Numbered from the stretch's first letter, positions 1 to 9,078 are shown. The stretch is 42,028 nucleotides of DNA from Lysobacteraceae bacterium (GCA_008015095.1 SSEV01000046.1:1-42028), one strand, 5' to 3'. The notes: a model not told the origin generated them from the letters alone. A program made the numbers and translations.

Positions 1-222
1 CGCCAGGAGACTGCCAATGCCGCGAACAAACGGATGCCCGGATCGCCGGGACCGCCCGAACATGGGGCGGCCGCAACTCGCTTTCAAGGGGCGTGGCGGA
101 GGCGTTCTGGGAAATGATGTCGGGGGCTGCCCGGGCAACGGCCCCGAGCGCCTGATCAGCATCCTGGCGTGTGCTTTGACGAACGCCGGCACGCGAGCTT
201 ATGTCGACGAAAGACGCCCATG
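1..222. other. left-edge segment, no assignable gene
   Basis: Three plus-strand frames are open from the window edge for 38 to 74 codons (stops near 114, 155 and 223), so the 3' end of a gene lying to the left could be here. None of the translations shows a motif I recognise. The segment ends at the terminator hairpin of the minus-strand gene that follows. Confidence 0.3.
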
Positions 223-250
223 AAAAAGGCGGCGGATCGCTCCGCCGCCT
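223..250 (-). terminator. rho-independent terminator after the broken secreted-protein gene
   Basis: A perfect 10-bp stem (227-236 with 241-250) closes on a TCGC tetraloop. A run of five A on the plus strand at 223-227 gives a U-tract when read on the minus strand. It lies 34 bp beyond the stop of the minus-strand gene ending at 284. Confidence 0.75.
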
Positions 251-283
251 GTGTCTGGCGCAAGCCCGAACCGGGCCGCCGGC

Positions 284-1009
284 TCAGCGGACGTAAAACA
301 TACCGCCATAGAACGGGCCCTGGGGCAGGAACCCGTCGCCCATTTCGCCCACGGGCTCGATGACGATCTTCTGCAACAGTTCCCCTTCGGAGGCGCGCAC
401 GCCGAGATAGCCGACTTGCGGCGCAACCGGGACATATCCCATGTACTGATCGTTGACCGTGACATGGAACCCGTAGGTGATCTGGAAATCCGGTTGGCCA
501 TCGAGGGTCGGCAGGAAATCGAAACCGAATTCGGTCGTCGGCTGGGTGAAGCAGATTTCGATGGTGCGGCCACCGGTTGCGGGGTTCCAGTTGATCCAAC
601 GTTTCACTTTCAGACCATCGACCTTGGCCTCACGCGTGCGGCCGCGATCATCGACCGTCATCGGCACGGGCATGCCCATCGAACCTACCGAGTTGTAGCC
701 ATAGACGTACTGCAACTGAAAGCGGTTGCAGGTGACCTGGGCCAGATCGCTGAAGCCGACGCACTCTTCACCGGGAAGCTACGCAAGCGCGACGCCGAGC
801 GGAACTCTCAACTTCCGCGAGTCGACGACGACCCAGCTGTAGCGCGTGGCCTCCGCGCTGGGGACATCGGTGATTTCGGCGGCGCTGCCCACGGCCGGCA
901 ACCATAGGGCGAAGAGCGATATGGACGCGAGCACGAGAGGCTTCACAGCCGACTTCATCCATGTAAGTAAACCTGACACGCGCGCGGCGCAGAATATGAG
1001 CGTTTTCAT
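284..1009 (-). pseudogene. secreted protein of unknown function, interrupted by an in-frame TAG
   Basis: Reading from an ATG at 1009 (GGAG about 8 nt upstream), the frame encodes a signal-peptide-like N-terminus (hydrophobic segment around LASISLFALWLPAVGSAA) and about 57 further residues. It then meets a single TAG at 779-781. The same frame continues without another stop for 164 codons to 284, with a protein-like sequence (two cysteines just after the stop, then many aromatic and Gly residues, ending GGMFYVR). The simplest reading is one secreted protein of about 240 residues broken by a point mutation. A second ATG at 958 has no Shine-Dalgarno site. Neither half matches a family I know. 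Alternatives are a sequencing error or amber suppression. The intact terminator directly downstream supports a once-functional gene. Confidence 0.7.
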
Positions 1010-1284
1010 CGGGATCTCCAAGTGGGAATCGCAGAACGCCCGGCCCGGACAGAACCCGGGGAACGGACGACATCGAACGGACCACGGCACCCCCTGCAAG
1101 ATTCTTTTGCCGCGACGAGACCATAACGAGCCCAGGCCCGATCTATTCCACGCATCTGTAGAACGGAACGTGTGTCCGGCCTCGGTCGAGCGTGGGGAAG
1201 TCGATCGACACGCCAAGGCCATGCCGATACACGTCGTTATATCGGCACGAGGGTTGCGATTGCCGTGATGCCTCATCGCGCCCA

Positions 1285-1382
1285 CGACGCCCATCGGACT
1301 ACGCAGATTGAACCGTGCGGATCGAACCGTGCAGATTGGGCCGTGCAAACTGGGTCGTGCGGATAGCGCTACGCCCATTGGG
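1285..1382. repeat. seven tandem degenerate 14-bp repeats
   Basis: Units begin at 1285, 1299, 1313, 1327, 1341, 1355 and 1369 with an exact 14-bp period. The plus-strand pattern is roughly c-y-r-y-g-c-n-n-a-t-y-g-r-r; examples are ccgtgcagattggg and ctacgcccattggg. Copies differ at 2 to 5 positions. The array lies between the broken secreted-protein gene (start 1009) and the lipase gene (stop 1551), in an intergenic stretch (1010-1550) with no convincing gene. An upstream regulatory array or a decayed minisatellite are both possible. Confidence 0.75.
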
Positions 1383-1512
1383 CAGCGCCGACTCGCACGC
1401 CGGAATCAACGCAGCGCGATCAACACAGCCACCAAGAGCCCCCGCAACCGCATCTGCCCCCATGTTGGTCGGATGTTCGCCCATGCTCACGCCGTCTCGG
1501 CGTGCGTCTACA

Positions 1513-1536
1513 GTCGTCGCCAGTTCCGGCGACGAC
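1513..1536 (-). terminator. hairpin downstream of the lipase gene
   Basis: A perfect 9-bp stem (1513-1521 with 1528-1536) with loop AGTTCC lies 15 bp after the minus-strand stop at 1551. There is no clear U-tract, so it may be a weak terminator or an mRNA-stabilising hairpin. Confidence 0.4.
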
Positions 1537-1550
1537 CATGAATACTTCGC

Positions 1551-3158
1551 TTACCCGGCGATCTCCGCTTCGGACTGCGCAGCCGGCATCGCACTGCCGC
1601 CAAGCCTGACGAGGACCTTGTTCGGCTTGCCCACGCCACCGGGCCATTGCACGACCGCAGTCAGGGGGGTCTTCGCACCCGGAGCGAGGCGCACGCGCTT
1701 GTCGTCGCGCACGTCGGAATGGCCGACGAACCCATAGAAAGGTTCGTCGGTCACGTCGATGCGGATGTCCAGCGCCTCATGATCCAGATACATCACGCTG
1801 GCCGAAGGATTTTCGATCGTCATCGGCACAGTGACTTCGGTGAAATAGCCATCCTCCGATTGCGACGCGGAAACCGCGCCTAATTCCAACCCTGCCTGCC
1901 AACAACTCTCCGTGGGCAAAGCGGCGGCGGGATCGACATCGAACGGCATGAACAGCGGCTTGAGCGTCCTGCGTTCGCCGAAACTGACGGCTTCCAGCTC
2001 TTCCGGCAGCAGTTCCTTGATCGGCCGATCCACTGCGAACACCAGTTTGCGCACTGCTTTCGGAGGCAACATGATCTCCGCCACGCTCTCGATCGCGCGC
2101 ACGTCGCCGCCCTGCACATGCATCACCTGCGTCAGCGGGAGTTTGAACGGCTTCGCATCCTGGTTCTGTACCTGCAGCGCGATGCGCATATGCGCGTTGT
2201 CGTGCTTGTCGAGCCGGTACCAGGCGTTCCATCCCTCGACCGACAACGGCGGCTTGCCCGCACCGACGCTCGCGGTCTGCGCTTTCGCCGAAGCGGGCGT
2301 GCCGTCGATCTTGCGCTCCGGCATCGGCTCGCCTTTGAGCAGCAACCGCACCAGATCGAGCACATCCTTGCAATTGTGCGGGCGGGAAGCCTTGCTGTGC
2401 GCCTCACTGTATTGCCAGGCGCCGTCCTCGTAGACTTTCTCCCACACAGCGCGCCAACGCACATCGCCGTCGGCCACCGACAATTGGCTGTGCACGGGCA
2501 CAACGTCGTCGCCTCCTTCGAGCTTGGCGTCCTTGTTCTTGCGGATGTCGGTGGCGTAGAACGCGTAGCTGGTCTTGCGCTTGGCCTTGTCGAGTTCGTT
2601 GTCGTGGATCAGCCGCTGGCTGCCGCTGCCCCACATCAGCGAATCGATGCCGTGCACGAGGTATGTGGCGAACATCGGGCAGAAAAACAGGAACCAACTC
2701 GCGGCATTCAAGATCTCCAACGGCCCTTCGTGCGGCGTGTCGATGGTGATCAAGTACTTGAAGTTGAAGCCCTTGGTCACAAGCACGCGGCCGATCAGGC
2801 CGCCCATGCTATAGCCGACGACAATGGCCCCGGTGAAATCGTAATCGGTGATTTTTTTCAGCTCATCGGCCAGCCAGCTGCCGGAGATATCGAAAGGCAT
2901 CAGCACCGTGTTGTAAGTCAGCGTCCACACCGTGTAGTCAGCCAAGGCTGGCGATGCGCCGTCGGCGCCATCTGAACCATTGGCATCGCTATGCAACAGC
3001 GCGAGGTAGAAGTCGCGCATCTGATCTTCTTCGCGGTTGAACGCGCCATCGCCGTGCAAACCGTGGATCAGGATCAGATTCTTGTCCCGCGCGCCTTCCT
3101 TCAGTTTATAGACGCCCGTCCTGACCAATGTCGGGTTGTAGTCTTCGTTCTGCCCCAT
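1551..3158 (-). CDS. alpha/beta-hydrolase, PGAP1/lipase-like
   Basis: A 535-residue protein. The N-terminal 270 residues look like an alpha/beta hydrolase of the lipase/PGAP1 kind: an oxyanion-loop motif HGLHG near residue 32, the nucleophile elbow G-Y-S117-M-G-G, then IDTPHEGP and an Asp-rich stretch (GGDDVVPVHSQLS) that could supply the acid residue. The C-terminal 250 residues have no recognised motif and look like beta-rich repeats. There is no clear signal peptide, so a cytoplasmic or unconventionally exported esterase is likely. The substrate cannot be read from sequence. The neighbouring biosynthetic cluster starts 587 bp away on the same strand beyond a hairpin, so the two are probably separate transcription units. 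The start at 3158 is the first ATG of the frame. Confidence 0.8.
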   Translation of the reverse strand: MGQNEDYNPTLVRTGVYKLKEGARDKNLILIHGLHGDGAFNREEDQMRDFYLALLHSDANGSDGADGASPALADYTVWTLTYNTVLMPFDISGSWLADELKKITDYDFTGAIVVGYSMGGLIGRVLVTKGFNFKYLITIDTPHEGPLEILNAASWFLFFCPMFATYLVHGIDSLMWGSGSQRLIHDNELDKAKRKTSYAFYATDIRKNKDAKLEGGDDVVPVHSQLSVADGDVRWRAVWEKVYEDGAWQYSEAHSKASRPHNCKDVLDLVRLLLKGEPMPERKIDGTPASAKAQTASVGAGKPPLSVEGWNAWYRLDKHDNAHMRIALQVQNQDAKPFKLPLTQVMHVQGGDVRAIESVAEIMLPPKAVRKLVFAVDRPIKELLPEELEAVSFGERRTLKPLFMPFDVDPAAALPTESCWQAGLELGAVSASQSEDGYFTEVTVPMTIENPSASVMYLDHEALDIRIDVTDEPFYGFVGHSDVRDDKRVRLAPGAKTPLTAVVQWPGGVGKPNKVLVRLGGSAMPAAQSEAEIAG

Positions 3159-3709
3159 GTCTCATCCCCTGTTGACGATCCGAATCCGCCATCCACGGCT
3201 CGCATGCCCGCGATATTGCGTGAGACGCGCGGCCTTTCCCCATCATGCCCATGAACAGCGACGACATCTCGCGTTAGCGCCTATGTTTAAGCCGTCGAAG
3301 CGGATTTTGCAAGCATATACCCGCATTGAAACGGCTCGCGCGCCGTATCCGTATCGTGAGTCTGGCGCGTTGGCGTCCTTGACGCGTGTTTTCTCGCTCG
3401 TCGATTCGACTCCATAAGAACCGACGCTGATACGCCGACGCATTAACCCTTTGTGCTGTTGACCGCTCTCGGGGGAATCCTTCCGCTGGTTTTCGGCGCC
3501 GATATGGTCCGCATCGGCGACCGCTCGCCTGCTAGCTGCTCAAATACTCGATCGATGGTGTTTTTGCCGCATCGGGATAATCTGTCTGGGAAGCGGCTCA
3601 AACCGCTGGAGCGTCAGGAGAGGCAAGAGACGGGCATACTGCCGATACCGAATCGGCCACACCCGGACCGCCCTGCCGGACCGTCCTGTCCAACCGCAAG
3701 CGGCAGCGC
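3159..3709. other. intergenic stretch between lipase and cluster
   Basis: About 550 bp without a convincing gene. A 66-codon minus-strand frame at 3243-3443 is preceded by AAAGGG but has no protein-like pattern. The lipase promoter should lie here; I could not place it with confidence. Confidence 0.5.
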
Positions 3710-3735
3710 CGCGGCCTGCTAAAGCGCAGGCCGCG
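3710..3735 (-). terminator. hairpin closing the biosynthetic cluster
   Basis: A perfect 10-bp GC-rich stem (3710-3719 with 3726-3735) with a TAAAGC loop begins 10 bp after the stop codon of the last cluster gene (3745). No U-tract follows on the minus strand. It marks a plausible 3' end of the operon. Confidence 0.5.
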
Positions 3736-3744
3736 AATATCGAT

Positions 3745-5280
3745 TCAATGACTGGCCGCGGCTTCTTCGAACAGCGACGGCGCCATGTAAGGCTGACCCT
3801 CCAGCAGGATTCGGCGATGCAGATCTTCCCATGCGCGGAAGTTGAGCTCGACCATATATGAAAGGATATCGAGCGCGCGGCGTTGGGCTTCCGGCGGGAT
3901 TCGCGCGATCTCAGCGAGAAATATCCGCGACAGGAATTGGTGCCCAAGCTCCTGATTCAACTCCTCGTGCGCCAGCGAAGCTTCGTTGAAACGCGAACGC
4001 AGCACCGGGCTGTCGGAAAGGATGCGATTGATCAGCGAAGGCTCTCCCGGAATGCCCTCGGTCACCATGACCGACGTCAGATACCCCAACTCCTCGCACT
4101 CGGCGAGATAGGAGTATGCGTCGCAGAAAGCCTGCGTCATCGGTAACGGCAAATGGCTCGCGATGAATTCCTCGCTGATATCGAGCTTGATGCAGGTATC
4201 CAATTCGAAATTCTCGTGACCGATCTCTTCGCTGTAATAGCGCCAGAACATCTGCTTGAACTTCGGACGTAAGCGCTTGGTGATCATCGGCGTGATCGTT
4301 TCGACAAAGCGGTAATTCACGAAGTATTCCTGCAAATAGCACGCAGGCGCGAGCAGCATGTGGTTTTCCGGATCCTGCAATGTCGCGAGGAAGCGGGATT
4401 CGCCGAGATCGACTGAGCGTTCCTTGGCGTAACGTTCGCTTTCGAGCGCGAAGCCGATGCCGGTGACGTCGCCATGACGCGGGCCGGACAGGCGGGTCAA
4501 CCGTATGGCCTGCGGAGTAACGGACTCCCTCAGGAACTCGCAGAATGCGTAGAGGCAAGCTTCGGCGTCACGGGCGTGATAGACATGCTCGAGATACGGC
4601 GAGACGGACGCATCGAGCGCCAGGTCCGGTGTCGCTTCCGCATTTTTCGCCAAACCCGCACGGATCACCGAAAGGCAGGCCGCAATCAGGCGCAACCCCG
4701 GCGGGTTGTTGCGACAGGCGTAGCGCATCTGCACGATCATCGTGATCAGGTTGAAGTTCTGCTGCGTCCACAAATCGCCCTGATAGCCCGCGGCGACCGC
4801 CTGCGAAGCGTTGCCGTCGGCGAAAGCGAGCAGGCGTTCGGCCTCGGCGGACAGCCAGTCGACATGCTGCGTCATTCGACGCAGTGCGTCCGAATCTTTT
4901 GCCTCGATGTCGGCGAGGACGCTCTGCGCATACCGCAGTGTCAAGCGACGCCATGGCGCGTTCGTCAGATCGGACGGTGTCGGCGATGCTGCTTCGTCGA
5001 CGATACCGGCCACGTAAAGCGCATCGACCACCTCGCCGAAGCGACCCTCCGCCGGGTCAGATCTGAGCGCGGGCCAGCGCGCGGAATCGGGGTCGCACAA
5101 TGCACGCAGCAGATCGCGCACGTCGTCGCGCTCGGCGTTCGATTCGAATTCGACCTCGAATTCGACATCTTCGTCATCGATCAGCAGTGCGCCGTCGCCG
5201 TTGTCGCGGATCGCATCCGGCCGCAGCTTGATCCTGGGCTTGTTGTACTGACCGAGGTACCAGAACGATTTGAGTGCCAT
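3745..5280 (-). CDS. large haem-oxygenase-like (HDO) oxidase with N-terminal RRE-like domain
   Basis: A 511-residue protein, the last gene of the cluster, starting 9 bp after the MFS stop. Residues about 14-97 resemble a PqqD/winged-helix peptide-binding (RRE) fold: a beta-rich start (PRIKLRPDAIRDNGDGALLID) then helices ending in a GIVDEA turn. Residues about 100-290 are helical and unassigned. Residues about 305-490 look like the iron-containing redox enzyme/TENA-PqqC-like fold. Likely metal ligands are E318, E351/E352 and H355 (SEEIGHE), E408 and H438-x8-H447. The two smaller cluster HDOs share this pattern, but where they have E-x2-H this protein has E318-Y-F-Val321, so one histidine is missing. 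Known HDO-fold enzymes use a diiron site and O2 for oxidation, N-oxygenation or C-C cleavage. The substrate here is unknown; a peptide or peptide-bound amino acid is inferred from the RRE-like domain. Confidence 0.7.
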   Translation of the reverse strand: MALKSFWYLGQYNKPRIKLRPDAIRDNGDGALLIDDEDVEFEVEFESNAERDDVRDLLRALCDPDSARWPALRSDPAEGRFGEVVDALYVAGIVDEAASPTPSDLTNAPWRRLTLRYAQSVLADIEAKDSDALRRMTQHVDWLSAEAERLLAFADGNASQAVAAGYQGDLWTQQNFNLITMIVQMRYACRNNPPGLRLIAACLSVIRAGLAKNAEATPDLALDASVSPYLEHVYHARDAEACLYAFCEFLRESVTPQAIRLTRLSGPRHGDVTGIGFALESERYAKERSVDLGESRFLATLQDPENHMLLAPACYLQEYFVNYRFVETITPMITKRLRPKFKQMFWRYYSEEIGHENFELDTCIKLDISEEFIASHLPLPMTQAFCDAYSYLAECEELGYLTSVMVTEGIPGEPSLINRILSDSPVLRSRFNEASLAHEELNQELGHQFLSRIFLAEIARIPPEAQRRALDILSYMVELNFRAWEDLHRRILLEGQPYMAPSLFEEAAASH

Positions 5281-5289
5281 GACACGTCC

Positions 5290-6531
5290 TTATTGATGAC
5301 GGGATCGGAAAGGATTCAACCCTGCTGCGTCGCCCGCCCATGCGCGATACAGCGCCGGTGCAGCAAACAGCAGGCAGGCCGCCGTAGCGACAACGGCCAC
5401 AACGATGAGCGCACTATGCAGAAGCGCATCCGCCGTGGATGCATCTCGCGCAGCGATGATGCCGGCCACCAGCGCCAGCATTGCGCCGTTGAGGATGTTG
5501 CGCAGCGCGCCAACCGCGCCAGCGGCGTCTGCCGGCGTTTCCGCCTGCGCGCGACTCATCCAGAACAGGTAGGAAGCTGTCACGGTCGTACCGAAAATCG
5601 CTGTCGCCGTAAGCGAATACGCCGGCGCGCCGCGCACGATCGCGTGAAAGGCGACGACGGCAGCAGTCAGCGACAAGACCGAAGCCAGCCACGGGCGACG
5701 CGACAAGCGCGCACCGACGCGCACGAACAAGGCACTCGCGAATAGCGCGCCTATCGTGAACGACACGTCCAAAAGCATCATCCAGCGCGGCGCGCCGGCG
5801 TGAATCGCTACAACGACCGGGGCGAGCAGTAGGTTGAACAGACCGACGAGCGCGAAATCCGTCGCCCCGACGAGACTCAAGCGGACCGCTTCGGCATTGT
5901 GTCGCACGGCGCCCAACAGGCTGCCGCTCTCGGCCGAAGGCGTCTCCGAGGGTATGTCGACGGCCTGTACGGGCAGAGCCGCGTATGCGATGGCGGCAAG
6001 GCCATAGCTGAGCGCAGCGAACAAGGCCAGATGGTTGAAGCCCGCCCACTCGAGTGTTGCGCCAGCGAGCACCATGCCACCGAACTGGCCGACCTGCAGG
6101 GCGACGCCAAGACCGGCGTTGGTCGCCTCTATGCGAGTCGCCGCGTACTGCACCACCGCCGCATAGGTCGCCGCACTCACGAATACGCGCATCGCATTCA
6201 TGCACAATGCCGCGCCGAGGCCCAGATACACGCTGTAATCGAGCAGGTCACCCGCGAACACGGGCGGTAGCAGAATCGCGCACAAACCAGTCGCCGCGAG
6301 AATCAACACCCATCGCGGGCCGTAGCTGCGGATTGACGCTGCGCAAACGCGTCTAAGCGCCATCGCAAGCACCAACTCGGACAGGCAGGCGATTGCGAAC
6401 GCCCAGATACTTCCAGTAAGGCGGAACAGATAGTAGGCGAGGCTGAGCGAAACAGCTCCGCGACCGATGTTCGTCAGCCATTCCCCGGCCCAGAGGGCGT
6501 GCTGGCTGCGGTGGCGCGAAGGCGTGATCAT
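5290..6531 (-). CDS. MFS transporter, probable exporter of the cluster product
   Basis: A 413-residue membrane protein with about 12 hydrophobic segments, typical of the major facilitator superfamily. A central break near residues 190-215 (hydrophilic, SETPSAESG) divides the two six-helix halves. The N-terminus (ALWAGEWLTNIGRGAVSLSLAYYLF) resembles MFS drug-efflux types such as the enterobactin-exporter/MFS_3 group. I chose the ATG at 6531, 25 bp after the ATP-grasp stop at 6557; the longer open frame runs through basic, non-membrane sequence overlapping the ATP-grasp gene. No good Shine-Dalgarno site precedes it, which suggests translational coupling. Position inside the operon implies export of, or self-protection against, the cluster product. 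Substrate unknown. Confidence 0.8.
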   Translation of the reverse strand: MITPSRHRSQHALWAGEWLTNIGRGAVSLSLAYYLFRLTGSIWAFAIACLSELVLAMALRRVCAASIRSYGPRWVLILAATGLCAILLPPVFAGDLLDYSVYLGLGAALCMNAMRVFVSAATYAAVVQYAATRIEATNAGLGVALQVGQFGGMVLAGATLEWAGFNHLALFAALSYGLAAIAYAALPVQAVDIPSETPSAESGSLLGAVRHNAEAVRLSLVGATDFALVGLFNLLLAPVVVAIHAGAPRWMMLLDVSFTIGALFASALFVRVGARLSRRPWLASVLSLTAAVVAFHAIVRGAPAYSLTATAIFGTTVTASYLFWMSRAQAETPADAAGAVGALRNILNGAMLALVAGIIAARDASTADALLHSALIVVAVVATAACLLFAAPALYRAWAGDAAGLNPFRSRHQ

Positions 6532-6556
6532 CTGGTGAAGGGCCTGAGCTTCGGCG

Positions 6557-7786
6557 TCACGGCGCGGATGCGCGGGTATCGACCCGCAGCGCCGAAACAG
6601 CCATCTGCGCTGTCGAGAGCGCTGCATCGCCATCATCGCCGACAGCGATCGCGTAAGCGAGGCGATCAAAGCTATTGGTCAAAGCGCGCACCGTCTCGCC
6701 AGGATGCTTCTCGACTACGCATTCGACGATTCCCGGCATCGCGCGCGCATCCTCGACGCCATTGATGGCGCCCAATACCCCCGTTTTACGCGGATCCGCC
6801 GCGAGATAGCGGATCGCAGCATAACGTCGCGCGCCTTGCACGATACCTAGCGATGCTTGCAATACCGCGCGCGGATCGCCTCCTTCCAGATGCACCGCAT
6901 CGAGCGTGTGAACGTCGATATCCGTGGCCAGCCGCACCAGATGGGGAATCTCGTCGCCGCCGGTGCGCGAGTGGGTCTCGATCAGCTCGATGCGGTCACC
7001 CGCAAGCATGATCTCCGTATGACTGGGACCGTTGCGCATGCCGACCACATCGAGCACGTCGGCGACATAACTTGCGGCCGCGTCAGCCTGCGCCTGCGTC
7101 AAACGAGCAGGCACCAGATGACCGATCTCGACGAAAGTATCTGGGTGCTTGAACTTCTCGGTGATCGCGAGAATATGGTGCTCACCATCCACCGAAAACG
7201 CCTCGACGCTGAATTCGTCGCCTTCAATGAAATCTTCGACGAGCATCGGGAATTCCGCGGCCGCGAGCGCATCGATCTCACTGCGATTGCGCACCAGGAC
7301 GACACCGCGGCTTGCAGTGCCATCCACTGGCTTCACGATCAGCGCACCGTTCTTGCGCGCGCAATGCGCGCTCAGCGCTTCGAAATCGGACACTACAACG
7401 GCATCGACCGCACTCAGGCCATTGGCGCGCGCCGCTTCTCGTGTCTTCGCCTTGTCGATCGTCGTTCGGACAGCCCCTGCATCGATCAGACAACGCACGC
7501 CGAGCTTCGCGGCCACAGTGGCGGCGAGCACTTGGTAGCCGTCGTGAAAAGAATGCACGACATCAAATCGATGCTGCGCATGCAGCGCTTCGGCGATGCG
7601 CAGGTAGAGCGCGTCGTCGGCATCGTCGGCTAGCAACAATAGATCGCTGTAACCCGCCTTCACGTCATCGCGGACGGCGGTCGAGGCCTTGGACAGAAAC
7701 ACAACGCGATGCCCGCGCTCGATCAGCCGCTGGTGCCCACCACGATTGGTGCCGAGGATCAGGATGTTCATGCGGCGAACGTTCAT
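6557..7786 (-). CDS. ATP-grasp carboxylate-amine ligase (second of a pair)
   Basis: A 409-residue ATP-grasp protein. Visible motifs are the Lys/Gly-rich ATP loop VKPVDGTASRGVVLV (K152), the adenine-binding strand MLVEDFIEGDEFSVEAF around 181-197, and the metal-binding SHTEIM (E258) and ELIETHSRTGGDEI (E270) segments. The N-terminus NILILGTNRGG forms the preATP-grasp fold. The family (with BacD, DdaF and carbamoyl-phosphate-synthase-like enzymes) activates a carboxylate as acyl-phosphate and joins it to an amine. The start at 7786 overlaps the stop of the preceding ATP-grasp gene as ATGA, so the two are translationally coupled and may work in sequence or as a complex. A second ATG at 7771 lacks a Shine-Dalgarno site. 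The substrates (free amino acids or the peptide C-terminus) are unknown. Confidence 0.85.
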   Translation of the reverse strand: MNVRRMNILILGTNRGGHQRLIERGHRVVFLSKASTAVRDDVKAGYSDLLLLADDADDALYLRIAEALHAQHRFDVVHSFHDGYQVLAATVAAKLGVRCLIDAGAVRTTIDKAKTREAARANGLSAVDAVVVSDFEALSAHCARKNGALIVKPVDGTASRGVVLVRNRSEIDALAAAEFPMLVEDFIEGDEFSVEAFSVDGEHHILAITEKFKHPDTFVEIGHLVPARLTQAQADAAASYVADVLDVVGMRNGPSHTEIMLAGDRIELIETHSRTGGDEIPHLVRLATDIDVHTLDAVHLEGGDPRAVLQASLGIVQGARRYAAIRYLAADPRKTGVLGAINGVEDARAMPGIVECVVEKHPGETVRALTNSFDRLAYAIAVGDDGDAALSTAQMAVSALRVDTRASAP

Positions 7787-8994
7787 GCGGTTCTCATCGT
7801 CTCGACCTTACGAGTGACTGCCTCCGCCTGCTCCCGAGCAAGCGCTTCGGCCTGTTCGACCGTTTCGCCGCGCACCATGACGTATCCGGAACGGTGCCCC
7901 GACTGGGTAAGCAACATATCCTCGCTGCCGCTGTTGTCGATTCGCACGCGCAACACATCGGGGTGATCGCTGGCGCAAGCCGCCTCGATCGCCTGACGAT
8001 CAGCGTCGATTTTCGCGAACTGCAGGAATTGGATCGCGACAACCGGATGCAGCGGCCGCCTCTCGGGAGCCGGCAATCCGAGCAGCGCATGCAGCGTCTC
8101 GCGGGCGACGTCGACGCCGCTCGTGAACAGGGTCATTTCCCAGATCTGATCGCCGCCGAGGCGCACCTGCGACTCGATGATGCGCAGACCATCCTCGTCG
8201 ATTTTCAGCTCGGTATGGGCGGGGCCGTGACGATGTCCCAACGCCGTCAACATGCGCGACACCACATCGGCGATCTGGTCGCGGTATTCGCCCGGGCAGC
8301 ATGGCTGCACATGCGCCATCTCGACAAAGTACGGCGCGCCGGTCACTGTCTTACGGGTGACCGCGGCGATCTCGTGCCGACCATTCGCGCTCATGCTTTC
8401 GACGCTGTACTCCTGCCCGCCGATGAATTGTTCGGCCAACACCCCATCGCGGCCAATGCCATCGGCATGCCCGAAGGCTTTCGTCACATCGTCGTCGGTT
8501 ACGACCAGATGCACGCCTTCGCTTCCGGCGCCGGAGACCGGCTTCGCCACCACCGCCCCCCCCACTTCGTCACGGAACGCACGCAATTCATCGGCGGTTT
8601 TCACGATCCGCCATGGCACTGTCGGCAGGCCAGCGCGATCGAGCAAATCCCGCAGCATCGCCTTGTTGCGCGTCGCCTCGACCGCGTAGGCGTCGCAATT
8701 GCTCGGCAGCCCCAGCTCAGCCGCAATTCGTGCCGCAGCGAGTTGCGGGTATTCGGAGAGGCAAAGCACATAGTCGATTGGGTGTCGCGCGTGCATTGCA
8801 CGCGCGTAGTCGACCATCTTGGCGGTGTCCTCGTACTGCGTGATCAGCAACTCGCGCGCGGACTTGATCTGGAAATCGGTCACCAGCGCACGGCTCTGCA
8901 TCAGCGAATATTCCGCACCCAGCTCGCCGATGGCGCGATAGGTGTGGTCGATTCCGCCCAGGGCCAAAAAATGCGGCTTTTTCGACTCAGACAT
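7783..8994 (-). CDS. ATP-grasp carboxylate-amine ligase (first of a pair)
   Basis: A 403-residue ATP-grasp protein. Residues 1-100 form the preATP-grasp domain (HFLALGGID start). K111 and K151 (VVAKPVSGAGSEGVHLV) should bind ATP, VLAEQFIGGQEYSVESM is at 186-201, and the metal-site acidic residues are E262 (HTELKID) and E274 (IIESQVRLGGD). The layout matches its downstream neighbour, so the two are paralogues, but the sequences are well diverged and probably use different substrates. The C-terminal about 100 residues (VVAIQFLQF onward) form the extra lobe usual in the L-amino-acid-ligase group. The start at 8994 follows a GGGGG-rich Shine-Dalgarno-like stretch. An 84-bp gap separates it from the aminotransferase stop. 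Confidence 0.85.
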   Translation of the reverse strand: MSESKKPHFLALGGIDHTYRAIGELGAEYSLMQSRALVTDFQIKSARELLITQYEDTAKMVDYARAMHARHPIDYVLCLSEYPQLAAARIAAELGLPSNCDAYAVEATRNKAMLRDLLDRAGLPTVPWRIVKTADELRAFRDEVGGAVVAKPVSGAGSEGVHLVVTDDDVTKAFGHADGIGRDGVLAEQFIGGQEYSVESMSANGRHEIAAVTRKTVTGAPYFVEMAHVQPCCPGEYRDQIADVVSRMLTALGHRHGPAHTELKIDEDGLRIIESQVRLGGDQIWEMTLFTSGVDVARETLHALLGLPAPERRPLHPVVAIQFLQFAKIDADRQAIEAACASDHPDVLRVRIDNSGSEDMLLTQSGHRSGYVMVRGETVEQAEALAREQAEAVTRKVETMRTA

Positions 8995-9078
8995 TTAAGC
9001 CCCCGAAGAACAAGATAGTGGCGGCATGAGGTGTGCGCAGGCGCGCACGGGAATTTTGACAGATCTTCATCGCCGCAC

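Noticed and set aside
3243-3443. 66-codon minus-strand frame after the cluster with AAAGGG before the ATG, considered as a second precursor
   Set aside because: It lies past the closing hairpin, the spacing of AAAGGG to the ATG is too tight, and the protein has no recognisable leader or core.
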